Shown piece after piece: positions 52,183-61,983 of a stretch of DNA of 64,000 bases. Positions within the stretch are counted from its first letter, which is position 1, and each line of letters opens with the position of its first letter. The position numbers were made by a program, and so were the translations under genes. Under the pieces are notes generated by a model. That model made no database searches. It saw only the letters and a program-made list of their open reading frames with translations, and was not told the origin of the DNA. This DNA is from CBDFKQ01 sp965248855 (GTDB lineage: Bacteria > Bacteroidota > Bacteroidia > Cytophagales > 172606-1), in NCBI GenBank assembly GCA_965248855.1, contig CBDFKQ010000011.1, forward strand, positions 186,001 to 250,000, written 5' to 3'.

Positions 52183-55100
52183 ATGCTTAAAAAACTATAC
52201 ATTTTTCTGTTATTGCTTTTGCTGATGGCTGCTGCGCCTGAAGAGACATTTGCCCAAATCAACTATGTGCGGGTATGGGAGCCGAAGGCCCCGCAGACAG
52301 ATCCTACCATAGTGGCAACCTCACCCTTTAGTCAGGTAAGCGTTACTACCCAATATTTTGATGGCTTAGGAAGGCCTATCCAAACAGTTCATAAACAAGC
52401 AAGCCCTAATGGCAATGATTTGGTACAACCCATAGAGTACGATGCTTTTGGCAGGGAAACTAAAAAATACCTTCCTTATGTGTCAAGTGATGCAACCGGC
52501 AGTTTTAAAACTGACGCTCTTGGTACTACAGGCAAACAAAGTGCCTTTTATTCCGGCAATTCTAATATTGCTAATGATCCTTTCCCTTTTGCAGAAACCG
52601 TGTTTGAAGCTTCACCTTTAAACAGGGTGCTTGAGCAGGGGGCACCCGGGACTAACTGGCAAATAAGCCAGGGACATACCATTAAAAAACTGGAAAGAAC
52701 TAATACTTTAAATGAAGTCAGGGCATGGAATTATAATTATGACACCAAAACAGCAACCAGCGACCGGCTAACAGGTTATTATACTTTCATCAATAATGAA
52801 GGGCAGTTATTGGTTACTGAAACACAAGATGAGAACGGTATGTTGATGAGGGAGTTTAAAGACAAAAGTGGCCATATAGTGTGTAAAAAGATGCAAAAGA
52901 CAAAAGGGGTATTAACTCCTGACGGATGGATTGAAACTGCATATATTTATGATGACTTTGGCAAATTAAGGTTTATGATCCAGCCTGAGGGCTTAAATAA
53001 CTTGGCTCAAACTTTAACCGGTTCCACTTATACCATTGATTATACAAGTACTTTTACTCAAAATTGGGTTTTTACATATACCTATGATGAAAGGCAAAGG
53101 TTAATTGAAAAACAGGTTCCGGGGACTTCCGGGATTACCTGTTTGATTTATGACATGGCAGACCGCTTAATTATGAGCCAGGATGTTAACCAAAGAAATA
53201 GGCAGGAATGGAATTTCACAAAATATGATGTTTTTTCAAGGCCTGTCATCATGGGGCTTTGCACGGATGCCAGAGACAGGGCAGCTATCCAGGCTAATTC
53301 TGTAAACATTCAAACCGGTAATTTATTTGAAGTAAAACGGGCTAACCCTCCTCATTATTATTCCAATACTGCTTTCCCAACTGCCGGCTTAACTATCCTG
53401 CATGTTAATTATTATGATAATTACGACTTTAATGTTGATACCAAAGATGATGTGACTTATCAACCTGTTTCTACCGATTATGACAAGGATTTATACTTAT
53501 CTGCCAGAGGAAAACAGACCGGAAGCAAAACAATGGTTTTAAAAGGGGATAAGGCCGGAACATTTATTCTTTCAGTGAATTTTTATGATAAATTCGGAAG
53601 GATGATACAAACGCAAACAGATAATATATTGGGAGGAAAAGAAATCAGTGCCATGCTTTATGATTTTTCAGGTAAAGTACTTGAAAGTAAACTCTTCCAT
53701 AACCAGGTGAATGGCGTGCCTGACAGGGTTGTCATTAATGGAAATAAATACGATGACGGGCACAGGTTAATTTCTACAACTTCCCAGGTTAACAATGAAC
53801 CTGTTGAAACGATAGGAAAATATACCTACAATCCGCTTGGACAGTTGCTTTACAAACAATTAGGAACTAACAACCTTCAAAAGATAGATTATACTTATAA
53901 TATAAGGGGGTGGTTGAATAGCATCAACGACCTTAATCAAGCTGTTAATACTGAAAATGATTTATTTACTTTTAAGCTTTTTTATGATGATAACTCCAAT
54001 GGAGGGCTGGCGCAATACAATGGCAATATCAATGCAACTACCAGCAGGAATTTTTCAGGGATTGGTAGTAGTTTTCAAACCCGTACACATCAATATAATT
54101 ACGACGGCTTAAATAGGTTGATTGGTTCTTCTTATAACGGTTTGAGCGGTGAATCTTTCTCAATGCCCGGTATCAGTTATGATGACAACGGTAATATTAA
54201 ATCTTTAAGCAGGAACAACCTCATTGGAATTACCAATGGAATAAAACAATTCGGTTTGGTAGATAATTTAATATACAGTTATGCAGGAAGCGGGAACCGG
54301 TTGACTGCAGTGAATGACCAGGCTTTGGTTAACCCGAATGATGCCCTGGCAGATGACTTTTCAAGTATTAACCCTACTACTACAACCCAGTACCTGTATG
54401 ATTATAATGGCAACTTAACTACTGATTTAAACAAAGGCATACAAACTATTTTTTATAACCATTTAAACCTTGCTGATAGTATTGTATGGGCTAATGGTAA
54501 TTATATCAGCAACATTTATGAAGCTTCAGGGGCAAAACTGCAAAGCAGGGTATTTATAAATGGTATTTATACTAAAAGGACTACTTATGTAGGAGGATTG
54601 GTTTATGAATCTAATAATACCCAGATTGGTAAGCTTCAATTTATTCCTACTGCTGAAGGAAGGATACTCCCTACCAATGGTTTGCATATTTATGAATACC
54701 ATTACAAAGATCATCTAGGGAATTTAAGGGTGGCTTTCAGGCAGGGGGCTACTCAAAGCTATACGGCTACCATGGAAACGGTGAACATTGCTACTGAAAC
54801 AGCACAATGGAATAACCTTGCTAAAAGCACGGATAACACGCATCCCTGTACAGGTGCTTTTTCTGCCAAAACAGATGGTAACAACAATATTGGCCCATGG
54901 ATGACTAAAACTATTACTAAGGGTGACCAGCTTACTTTTTCTGCAAGGCCTTATTATTATACTCAGCCGACAAGTGTAAGGAAGGATATAACTTCTATTT
55001 TAGTTAATTCTTTAGCAGGCGGATTAATTAAGGCATCAACAGGATTGGATGGAACAACAGGGCAAATAGCTGCTTTTGTTCCTACCTTACAAGTGCCGGT

Positions 55101-56322
55101 GACTAATATTTTAAAAGGGATAACATTTACCGGTCAGCAGATCAATGCTTATATCATGTATGTTGTATTTGATAAAAACATGAATTACATTAGCAGCGAT
55201 AAGCAAATTGTTACTTTATCAAGCCTATCCAATTGCAGTCAGGTTTTACAGTTAAATTATCAGGCAACGGATGATGGATATGTGCAGGTGATGGTAGTTA
55301 ATGAAGCTGATCAACCTGTATGGTTTGATGATATCAGTTTGCAAATCCAACAATCTATGGTGGTTCAAGAAAATCATTATGATTTATTCGGATTGGCTCT
55401 AGCCGGGATCGAAAAACGAGGCACGCCGGATGATAATCGTAAATATAATGGAAAGGAATTGGTCTCAGATTTAGCCTTAAACTTGAATGATTATGGGGCA
55501 AGGATATATGACCCTGTGCTGGGAAGATGGAATAGTATTGATCCGTTGGCAGAAAAAGGCAGAAGATGGTCGCCTTATAATTACGCCTTTGATAATTCGA
55601 TGCGTTTTATCGACCCCGATGGAATGTGGCCTTACCCTGTTTATGTACGATCATTTATAGCTTCTTCTTCAGTAGCAGGAGGTACTTTTAGAGGCGATGG
55701 AAGGGGGGGCTCAATAGAAACTAAAGGGGTTACGTCTAGAGTTTCTCAAAGATTTGTAGTTGATCCTGCAAAAGGTACTGTTACTGACAATAAATTGAAA
55801 AGTGATCCTACCGTTGCTTATGCTTATCCAACTGGAAACCCTCTTTTACCATTCTCCCCAGTTTCAAAAATTCCAGAGCCGAAACAGGGAGAATTTAGTA
55901 TTCAAAATTCAAAGACTGCATCAGGAAATAATACATCAACTGTATCTTCAAGTTATTCTGCAAAAGACCCTATTACACCAAGTCTAGTAACGCCCGAATT
56001 AGACGTACATTCGACCGTATCTTTAACAGAAGATAAAAAAGCTGGAGTGTTAAATGTTTCAGCTTCAATTACTGGAGACAACTTTCCGAGTACAGAGGCC
56101 TTTATAAATGATGTGTCTGGAAAAAATAGTGTTTTTATTGGAGTTAGTGAAGAAAAAGGAGGGGTGCAAGATCTTTACGGCGACAATAAAAATCAACTTA
56201 TAAATACCAGCTTCCAAATATTAATTGATAAGAAGGGGAATTTTACTGGAGTACAACAAGGCGACAAAAAGTATTCCATCACAGGTTGGAATAAACAATT
56301 CACAGGAGGGGGAAGCAGATGA
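52183..56322 (+). CDS. RHS polymorphic protein with C-terminal tip of unknown function
   Basis: 1379 residues. Signal peptide about 1-25; DUF6443-like start about 30-170 (TTQYFDGLGRPIQTVHKQ); YD repeats to about 850; RHS core end near 1100-1150 (YGARIYDPVLGRWNSIDPLAEKGRRW). The tip (about 1150-1379) starts PYPVYVRSFIASSSVAGGTFRGDGRGG and contains VLNVSASITGDNFPSTEAFI; similar tips are common in Bacteroidota RHS proteins but I cannot assign an activity. The next gene overlaps by 4 bp (ATGA) and is the probable immunity gene. Like the E1 protein it lacks an export module of its own beyond the signal peptide. Confidence 0.85.
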   Translation: MLKKLYIFLLLLLLMAAAPEETFAQINYVRVWEPKAPQTDPTIVATSPFSQVSVTTQYFDGLGRPIQTVHKQASPNGNDLVQPIEYDAFGRETKKYLPYVSSDATGSFKTDALGTTGKQSAFYSGNSNIANDPFPFAETVFEASPLNRVLEQGAPGTNWQISQGHTIKKLERTNTLNEVRAWNYNYDTKTATSDRLTGYYTFINNEGQLLVTETQDENGMLMREFKDKSGHIVCKKMQKTKGVLTPDGWIETAYIYDDFGKLRFMIQPEGLNNLAQTLTGSTYTIDYTSTFTQNWVFTYTYDERQRLIEKQVPGTSGITCLIYDMADRLIMSQDVNQRNRQEWNFTKYDVFSRPVIMGLCTDARDRAAIQANSVNIQTGNLFEVKRANPPHYYSNTAFPTAGLTILHVNYYDNYDFNVDTKDDVTYQPVSTDYDKDLYLSARGKQTGSKTMVLKGDKAGTFILSVNFYDKFGRMIQTQTDNILGGKEISAMLYDFSGKVLESKLFHNQVNGVPDRVVINGNKYDDGHRLISTTSQVNNEPVETIGKYTYNPLGQLLYKQLGTNNLQKIDYTYNIRGWLNSINDLNQAVNTENDLFTFKLFYDDNSNGGLAQYNGNINATTSRNFSGIGSSFQTRTHQYNYDGLNRLIGSSYNGLSGESFSMPGISYDDNGNIKSLSRNNLIGITNGIKQFGLVDNLIYSYAGSGNRLTAVNDQALVNPNDALADDFSSINPTTTTQYLYDYNGNLTTDLNKGIQTIFYNHLNLADSIVWANGNYISNIYEASGAKLQSRVFINGIYTKRTTYVGGLVYESNNTQIGKLQFIPTAEGRILPTNGLHIYEYHYKDHLGNLRVAFRQGATQSYTATMETVNIATETAQWNNLAKSTDNTHPCTGAFSAKTDGNNNIGPWMTKTITKGDQLTFSARPYYYTQPTSVRKDITSILVNSLAGGLIKASTGLDGTTGQIAAFVPTLQVPVTNILKGITFTGQQINAYIMYVVFDKNMNYISSDKQIVTLSSLSNCSQVLQLNYQATDDGYVQVMVVNEADQPVWFDDISLQIQQSMVVQENHYDLFGLALAGIEKRGTPDDNRKYNGKELVSDLALNLNDYGARIYDPVLGRWNSIDPLAEKGRRWSPYNYAFDNSMRFIDPDGMWPYPVYVRSFIASSSVAGGTFRGDGRGGSIETKGVTSRVSQRFVVDPAKGTVTDNKLKSDPTVAYAYPTGNPLLPFSPVSKIPEPKQGEFSIQNSKTASGNNTSTVSSSYSAKDPITPSLVTPELDVHSTVSLTEDKKAGVLNVSASITGDNFPSTEAFINDVSGKNSVFIGVSEEKGGVQDLYGDNKNQLINTSFQILIDKKGNFTGVQQGDKKYSITGWNKQFTGGGSR

Positions 56323-56780
56323 AAAAATTATTAATTGGATTCGGCGTTTTAGTAGTTGTAGTAATTGGTTATTTAATTTGGTACTATACAAATAGTGCTG
56401 ATGAAGAAATCCATCTTTTGCCTAAGAATTTTACAGGGGTGGTTATAATAAGATTTGATATGAAAAACGGTCAGGAAAAAATCTTCGAGCGTGAAAAGAG
56501 GGTATACAACATTCCTATAAATGGTATATTAAATACTAAATTTAAACACATTACTGGCCTAAGTAGCCCACCTCAGTTTTATTATCTAATTAATGGTATG
56601 CGAATTCCAATTAATAAACATACTACAAAAAACAAGGTAGAAGGCCTAGAAGTAGGCCTTAGTATGAGTGATATAACCAAAAAAAGTGTTAGATTCTTAA
56701 GTTATATCGTGGGTCCAAAAGAAAAATTAGATAGTTTATATACTGTGCGTGAGAAAATTAATATTGCAGATTATAAATAA
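56319..56780 (+). CDS. membrane-anchored DUF6843-like presumed immunity protein
   Basis: 153 residues: N-terminal membrane anchor (about 5-24), then a soluble domain with HLLPKNFTGVVIIRFDMKNGQEK and RVYNIPINGILNTKF, resembling the DUF6843 pattern. The ATGA overlap with the RHS gene indicates coupled translation, as for toxin/immunity pairs. The anchor would place it in the periplasm, suggesting that the toxin acts there or on the membrane; this is inference. Confidence 0.65.
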   Translation: MKKLLIGFGVLVVVVIGYLIWYYTNSADEEIHLLPKNFTGVVIIRFDMKNGQEKIFEREKRVYNIPINGILNTKFKHITGLSSPPQFYYLINGMRIPINKHTTKNKVEGLEVGLSMSDITKKSVRFLSYIVGPKEKLDSLYTVREKINIADYK

Positions 56781-56829
56781 ATTTCTCAACTCATGCAAGT
56801 TTGTAATTTGTGGTTCAAGCTTAGAGCCA

Positions 56830-57311
56830 ATGAAACTTCTATATCCCAAACAAACAACTAATTTTTATTTGCATATTAAACTCAATTCTTTTGATTTCCT
56901 CCTGTAAAGAGAAATCAAAAGAATTAAATTTCGGAGTTCAAAGTGAAACTATTCCTGATATTGATATGAAAGTTTATTTAGACGATAAGCTCTTTAATTA
57001 AGGATACAATACGCAGAATTCCTGACGCACATGGTTACGCGTTTAAAACTTATCCTGGTAATCATCATTTAAAAGTAAATGTCTTGAATGATTCTTTTAA
57101 AAAAGAAGTTGACTTTAATGCAGACTCAAAAGACACTTCTGTTTTTGTTGGAATAGACTTTATATTTAATCAGCCAACTAAAGCCGAATTAGATACATTA
57201 CTACACGTATATAATACTATTAAACAAGATTTTGATACCACAAAAGTTAAGAAAAAAAAGGAAATTGTTATTAAAATAACTCATCATGGTATTGAACCTA
57301 AAAATAAGTAA
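56830..57311 (+). pseudogene. broken small lipoprotein gene, second immunity-like remnant
   Basis: Three reading-frame pieces give one protein if joined: an N-terminus from the ATG at 56830; a lipobox stretch (ILLISSC then KEKSKELNFGVQ) in another frame; and, after an apparent one-base insertion near 56999, a final frame (KDTIRRIPDAHGYAFKTY ... VFVGIDFIFNQPTKAEL) to 57311. The intact ancestor would be a lipoprotein of about 160 residues. Orphan immunity lipoproteins are common behind polymorphic toxins; this one is decaying. A start in the first frame is uncertain. Confidence 0.6.
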
Positions 57312-57363
57312 TTAACCACTATAAGCACTTCAACTGTATAGTAGAATTATAATTTGATTTTCC

Positions 57364-57597
57364 TTAACTCAATGTTAAATCTCTGGATGAGTTTCCTCTA
57401 TTAATCCTACCCCTTTTGTCCTCTCCAATATTAGAATTTAAAGCAATTGACGTTCTTAAAGTCTGAACATAATGAAATAAGCTCCAGACCGGTTTGCTGT
57501 AAAATTTTTCCTGTTTCCCTGGGGAGTACCACTTTTCAGAATGGGTATCTAATCTTACCATTATTTGCTGCGTTTGGGTTATTTTTATAAATTGCAA
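57364..57597 (-). CDS. conserved small protein divergent from XRE (E2)
   Basis: 77 residues from the first ATG; the stretch homologous to the E1 protein begins at the internal Met 13. The shared part is nearly identical in protein sequence to 22889-23080, while the C-terminal tail differs (RINRGNSSRDLTLS). Same divergent arrangement with the XRE gene. No family recognised. Confidence 0.6.
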   Translation of the reverse strand: MQFIKITQTQQIMVRLDTHSEKWYSPGKQEKFYSKPVWSLFHYVQTLRTSIALNSNIGEDKRGRINRGNSSRDLTLS

Positions 57598-57633
57598 GCA
57601 AAATAAATGAGTAGTATAGTTTTGTTTTATCCA

Positions 57634-57658
57634 TTTAAAGCATATATTATACTTTAAA
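57634..57658. promoter_or_regulatory. candidate XRE operator (E2)
   Basis: TTTAAAG-11-CTTTAAA, perfect arms, 10 bp upstream of the XRE start codon; homologous to 23153-23177. Confidence 0.5.
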
Positions 57659-57668
57659 TAGATATTTT

Positions 57669-58046
57669 ATGAAAATCGGAAATAAGATTAAAAAGATAAG
57701 GGAGTTAAAGAATTATACGCAGGAATACATGGCCGACCGCTTAGGTATTAATCAATCGGGATATTCAAGAATAGAAAATGATACAAGTGATATTACTTTA
57801 TCTCAGATAGATAAACTTTCTGAAATCTTTAACATGAAGGTTGAAGATTTAATCAATTTTGATGAAAAATTCGTTTTTAATAATTCAAGTTTTAACACCT
57901 TTTTTGGCAATTATTATAATAATATGAATGAGAAAGAAAAAGAATTATATCAAAAAGAACTCGAATTACATTTAAAGACCATTAAGCTACTGGAAGATAA
58001 AATAAGTTTTTTGGAACAAATCAATGCCTCTAAGGGCAATAATTAG
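57669..58046 (+). CDS. XRE-family regulator (E2)
   Basis: 125 residues, nearly identical to the E1 protein in the helix-turn-helix domain (6-62) and in the C-terminal coiled coil; the middle (75-95) differs. Followed by the restriction-modification pair instead of directly by the lysis block. Confidence 0.88.
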   Translation: MKIGNKIKKIRELKNYTQEYMADRLGINQSGYSRIENDTSDITLSQIDKLSEIFNMKVEDLINFDEKFVFNNSSFNTFFGNYYNNMNEKEKELYQKELELHLKTIKLLEDKISFLEQINASKGNN

Positions 58047-58183
58047 GGAGTTTTATTTTATCTCTTGCCACTCCACTGGATCAACAATTATAGATGTCCA
58101 CCTAATTTATTCCATCTTTAACGGCGTTCTCTTTGCGGTTTTGCTTTTTATTTATAGTTTTGATTGTTAGGTAAAATCATTAT

Positions 58184-58202
58184 TATAAGGTTTCGCCTTA
58201 TA
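58184..58202. other. hairpin upstream of the restriction genes
   Basis: TATAAGG-TTTCG-CCTTATA about 80 bp before the endonuclease start, in a 237-bp intergenic region. Could be a terminator of the XRE gene or an operator for the restriction genes; no C-protein gene is present. Confidence 0.45.
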
Positions 58203-58283
58203 TAAAAGTTGTAGACAATGTAGAAGCATCCTAATAATAACCACAGCTTTACTATCTTTGACGCTTTGAATAACAAAATATTA

Positions 58284-59198
58284 ATGAACCAAATAATTTC
58301 AGAAGTAGCAATTCAAAGACGAGCATATTGGGTCAATGAGATTAAGAAGTTAAGTGGAAAATTTAGCGATGACTACGCCAAACTAGAAGCTGAGTTATCA
58401 GCGGAAGTTAATCAAGGTGGAATCAATGCAGTCGTAGACCATTTAAGGCTCTGTGGCAGTATTCCGGAATCGTATGGACACGATTCAAGTGAAGAAAAGC
58501 TATATTCCAAATACACAGACTGTATATTATCACATTCTTATAAATCTATTGGCTTCCAAAGCTTAGTATTTACAGAGAGGGCTGATGCAGCAGATGTTGA
58601 AGCAGTTAGCAAAAACTACAGTTTTGTTGCTGATGCAAAAGCCTTCCGTTTAAGTAGAACAGCGAAGAATCAAAAGGATTTCAAGATCGCAGCCATGCAC
58701 GGTTGGAAATATGGAAAACCTCATGCAATGGTTGTCTGTCCAATTTACCAATTGCCACGAGCAGCGAGCCAGATTTATCAAAGTGCTACTGTACATAATG
58801 TTTGTGTATTCACTTATTCGCATCTATCTTTATTACTATGCTTTTCTCAAAAGGCAGGTATCGAAGCAACACAAGAGCTTATTCACAAAATTTTTAAAGT
58901 TATTCCTGCATTAAATCCCTCCAAAAATGCCTTTGAATATTGGTTAGCAATTAATCGGACAATGCTTGAGTTTTCTGAGGATATTCAAGAATTGTGGAAT
59001 GTTGAAAAGATGGCTGCAATGGAATCTATCGGAATAGCTAAAACTGAGGATTTAACCTTTTTAGGACAACAAAGAGAAATAATAATGAGAATGACACATG
59101 ACCAAGCGTTAACTGAACTAATAAAGGTTTACAAAATAGACAGCAAAATAAAAGCAATTAATGCAGTTAAGGATAGTGGAATATTTACAATAAAATAA
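58284..59198 (+). CDS. type II restriction endonuclease, HindIII family
   Basis: 304 residues from the ATG at 58284 (a TTG six codons upstream is less likely); HindIII has 300. The core VADAKAFRLSRTAKNQKDFK is practically the HindIII active-site region, with D117 and K119 matching HindIII D123/K125 and D104 matching D108; PESYGHDSSEEKLYSKYTD and the C-terminal THDQALTELIKV region also align. It should cut A^AGCTT or a closely related site. The methyltransferase follows 4 bp downstream. HindIII sites occur freely in this window, so the methylase must be active. Confidence 0.9.
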   Translation: MNQIISEVAIQRRAYWVNEIKKLSGKFSDDYAKLEAELSAEVNQGGINAVVDHLRLCGSIPESYGHDSSEEKLYSKYTDCILSHSYKSIGFQSLVFTERADAADVEAVSKNYSFVADAKAFRLSRTAKNQKDFKIAAMHGWKYGKPHAMVVCPIYQLPRAASQIYQSATVHNVCVFTYSHLSLLLCFSQKAGIEATQELIHKIFKVIPALNPSKNAFEYWLAINRTMLEFSEDIQELWNVEKMAAMESIGIAKTEDLTFLGQQREIIMRMTHDQALTELIKVYKIDSKIKAINAVKDSGIFTIK

Positions 59199-59202
59199 AC
59201 TC

Positions 59203-60033
59203 ATGGACATATCAAATATATTAAACACGATCATTGAAGGGAATTGCGTAGAAGTAATGAAAAACTTTGAAGATAATTTTATTGACCTTACCGTAACATC
59301 GCCACCTTATGACGGCTTAAGAAATTACAAGGGTTATGTTTTTCCTTTTGAGGATATTGCTCAAGAACTTTACAGAGTTACTAAACCAGGTGGAGTTGTA
59401 GTTTGGGTTGTTAATGACGCAACTATTGATGGAAGTGAAACAGGAACTAGTTTTAAACAAGTGTTATACTTTATGAGTATTGGTTTCAACTTGCATGACA
59501 CAATGATATTTAAAAAGAAAAATCCAATTCCACAAATTTATAGAAAACGATACAATAATGAATTTGAGTTCATGTTTGTTTTCAGTAAGGGGTTAGTTAA
59601 AACTCACAACTCAATCATGGTTGATTGTGCTCATGCAGGGTTAGAATTAAATGGGACGACATACAAAAACTATTCAAAAAATGAGCAGACGCGAGAAAAA
59701 TTTGCCAAACCAGTTAAAGCCAAAAAAATTAAAGGGAATATTTGGGACTATGTAGTAGGCAAAAAACAAGAAGACCAAGAAGCAAAGGGGCATCCTGCTC
59801 CATTCCCTTGTGACCTTGCAAGAGACCATATAAACTCATGGACAAATAAAGGCGACATTGTTTTTGACCCAATGTGTGGTAGTGGTACTACCTGTAGAGT
59901 TGCCGCTGAATTAGACCGCGTTTATATTGGCATTGACATAAGCAGTGAATATGTTGAAATCGCAAGGCAAAGAATTAAAAATAATGAAAAAAAATTACGG
60001 CTTATCTTGGAAGAAGAATTGATTGCGAAATAG
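59203..60033 (+). CDS. DNA methyltransferase, HindIII-type partner
   Basis: 276 residues. Motif IV TSPPYDGLR (SPPY at 33-36) comes first and the AdoMet-binding motif I FDPMCGSGTTC lies near 222-232, the beta order of N6-adenine (or N4-cytosine) methyltransferases. It protects the sites of the upstream endonuclease, presumably at an adenine of AAGCTT. The order nuclease-then-methylase, 4 bp apart, is like HindIII itself. The pair converges with the viral lysis block 90 bp downstream. Confidence 0.88.
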   Translation: MDISNILNTIIEGNCVEVMKNFEDNFIDLTVTSPPYDGLRNYKGYVFPFEDIAQELYRVTKPGGVVVWVVNDATIDGSETGTSFKQVLYFMSIGFNLHDTMIFKKKNPIPQIYRKRYNNEFEFMFVFSKGLVKTHNSIMVDCAHAGLELNGTTYKNYSKNEQTREKFAKPVKAKKIKGNIWDYVVGKKQEDQEAKGHPAPFPCDLARDHINSWTNKGDIVFDPMCGSGTTCRVAAELDRVYIGIDISSEYVEIARQRIKNNEKKLRLILEEELIAK

Positions 60034-60124
60034 CGATGACTTGAAATTATAGTTATATAATGATATTAGTAAATTGAGATGTAGAAGGATAAGAAAAAAT
60101 TGTAAATCAAGAAGCAATACCTAA

Positions 60125-60640
60125 TTAAACCCCTCTTCCAATTACAAAAGCAATTAAAACTGCCCCTACCACAGTGGCAGTTTTCTTTATTTTCTTCCAG
60201 GCAATTTTCCGATTTTCCTTCCGGTCTTGTTTTTTATCAATAGCGATATTCCCGTTTGCATCGATCATAAGGGGTGGCAGGGCATCAGGCAGTTTATAAT
60301 CGTTTACATATACAATCCCTTTCGGGTCAATGGTTTGTATTATTAAATCATTGCCTTTGGTTTGGATGCCGTTGATAATTGTTTCTTTCTCCAGCTTTTT
60401 ACGCCTTGCCGTATCAGACAGATAAACATAAACAGGATAAGGTTTTAACCGTTCCTTTACTTTTATCTCTATTTTCGGATAAGGCTTAGGGATATAAACC
60501 GTATCTGACGGCAAACGTTCGGTAATAATTTTAGCCTGTTTTGTACATCTTCCGAGAAACCACGCTGCAAACAATAATAAAACCGCTGTGATTATTATTT
60601 TTGTTTTTGGGTCAAGATGGGGATTTATGATAACAGCCAT
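60125..60640 (-). CDS. two-membrane-segment protein (E2)
   Basis: 171 residues, co-linear with the E1 protein at 23607: membrane segments about 14-31 and 152-168 and a periplasmic proline-rich part. Differences are mostly conservative. Overlaps the hydrolase gene by one base. Confidence 0.6.
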   Translation of the reverse strand: MAVIINPHLDPKTKIIITAVLLLFAAWFLGRCTKQAKIITERLPSDTVYIPKPYPKIEIKVKERLKPYPVYVYLSDTARRKKLEKETIINGIQTKGNDLIIQTIDPKGIVYVNDYKLPDALPPLMIDANGNIAIDKKQDRKENRKIAWKKIKKTATVVGAVLIAFVIGRGV

Positions 60641-61206
60641 TATTCAAACCAAGTTGCAACTGCGTAAACCATTCTTTTACTTCTTATTTTCCTGTATACG
60701 CCGATGCCTTCGTATGACCCGTTGTCATTTGTATTTCCCTCTATGGTCACAATATAATCTTTTCCATAAGTTGCAGGGTTCCAGTCTTCTATTAACCCTA
60801 TATGCCCGATCCTGCGGGCGTACACGTCATAGACAAAATACAAATCTGACCTTTGAGGCTCCCGGAAAATCCCGTTTCTTTTTACATTAGTGCCACGAGA
60901 ATAAATAATTTTATTGGGTAAAGCATAAGCAGGGGCCCACGCTGATACGGGAAAATATTTTGGCAGTGGCGGGCATTGCTTGTAACACCACGTCGTAAAA
61001 GCAGCGCACCACGCATAACCTTTTGGGAGCCCTACGCCGGCAAGGTAACTCTCCACTTCTTTGCCCCCGTTTGAACCAATCGGTTTTTCAAGTACACCGA
61101 GCTGCGATTTGGCGGCCCGGTATATACACTCTCTTTTTTCTTTTATCGTTTGCGACTGTCCGGTGATAAAAAAAAGGATTGGGATTAAATAAAAAATATT
61201 TCTCAT
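60640..61206 (-). CDS. CHAP-like peptidoglycan hydrolase (E2)
   Basis: 188 residues, same length as in E1. Signal peptide 1-18 differs in sequence from the E1 copy, whereas the catalytic core (GYAWCAAF, RRIGHIGLIED, TIEGNTN) is identical in its key residues. Starts 3 bp from the next gene because the E1-specific 210-residue gene is missing. Confidence 0.85.
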   Translation of the reverse strand: MRNIFYLIPILFFITGQSQTIKEKRECIYRAAKSQLGVLEKPIGSNGGKEVESYLAGVGLPKGYAWCAAFTTWCYKQCPPLPKYFPVSAWAPAYALPNKIIYSRGTNVKRNGIFREPQRSDLYFVYDVYARRIGHIGLIEDWNPATYGKDYIVTIEGNTNDNGSYEGIGVYRKIRSKRMVYAVATWFE

Positions 61207-61208
61207 GG

Positions 61209-61613
61209 CTAAAATATTAAAATGGATATTACCATCATGGTAAAAAGGAAACCGTAAATTGAAAAGGCGATGAGCAGCTTGTTCACTACGGATAAATTTT
61301 GATACTCCGCCCCGAAACCGTGGAATAAATAATTAAATACTTCAGGGAAATTCAATTTCATTACCACACTTGCTAATCCTGAAGCCACCGAAACAGTAAG
61401 GATGGCATATATGAATTTCTGTGTTACACCGAGGTCATAAGTGGCCGCTGTTCCCCCCGATAATTGATACAGCCATACGGGGGATATCAGCAATAATGCC
61501 GTTCCTATCGGGATAAGGATTACAAACTCATTCCATTTCTTAAAAAAGGTAACGGCCCTTTGGCCAATGAGTTTTTGTTTGATGTTCTTTAGCATTTCTT
61601 TAATCTGATTCAT
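61209..61613 (-). CDS. small polytopic membrane protein, holin candidate (E2)
   Basis: 134 residues, three hydrophobic helices as in the E1 protein at 25409; the N-terminal 20 residues and the C-terminal helix diverge, while the middle is almost identical. Confidence 0.6.
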   Translation of the reverse strand: MNQIKEMLKNIKQKLIGQRAVTFFKKWNEFVILIPIGTALLLISPVWLYQLSGGTAATYDLGVTQKFIYAILTVSVASGLASVVMKLNFPEVFNYLFHGFGAEYQNLSVVNKLLIAFSIYGFLFTMMVISILIF

Positions 61614-61648
61614 AGCTTTTTTGTTTTAATTGTTTTTGGTTTTAATTA

Positions 61649-61966
61649 TTAAAGTCTTTTTTCTATCATTAACCTGATGTCGTCTTCCGCATTTTCAATG
61701 CGCTTCTCCAGTGAATCCAGTTCAATGTTCCTTGCCTTCTCATCCCCGTTATCCTTTTCGCTGTTCCGGCTCAGGCTCGATTCCAGTTCTGCTATGGTTT
61801 TGTTTGCTTCCTTTTCATTTTCATTGACACGGTGGTTTAGCGCATCCAAACGTTTGTTGGTTTCTTCCATTTCCGTAAAAACACTTTGCTTCAGGAAAAA
61901 ACCTATGATGGAGATAATGACGGTAAAGCCTGCTATCCCGATGGTGATGATTAAGGATTGATTCAT
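61649..61966 (-). CDS. membrane-anchored coiled-coil protein (E2)
   Basis: 105 residues; the N-terminal membrane helix is identical to that of the E1 protein at 25831, the coiled coil nearly so. Confidence 0.6.
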   Translation of the reverse strand: MNQSLIITIGIAGFTVIISIIGFFLKQSVFTEMEETNKRLDALNHRVNENEKEANKTIAELESSLSRNSEKDNGDEKARNIELDSLEKRIENAEDDIRLMIEKRL

Positions 61967-61983
61967 ATTATTTTTTTTGTTGC

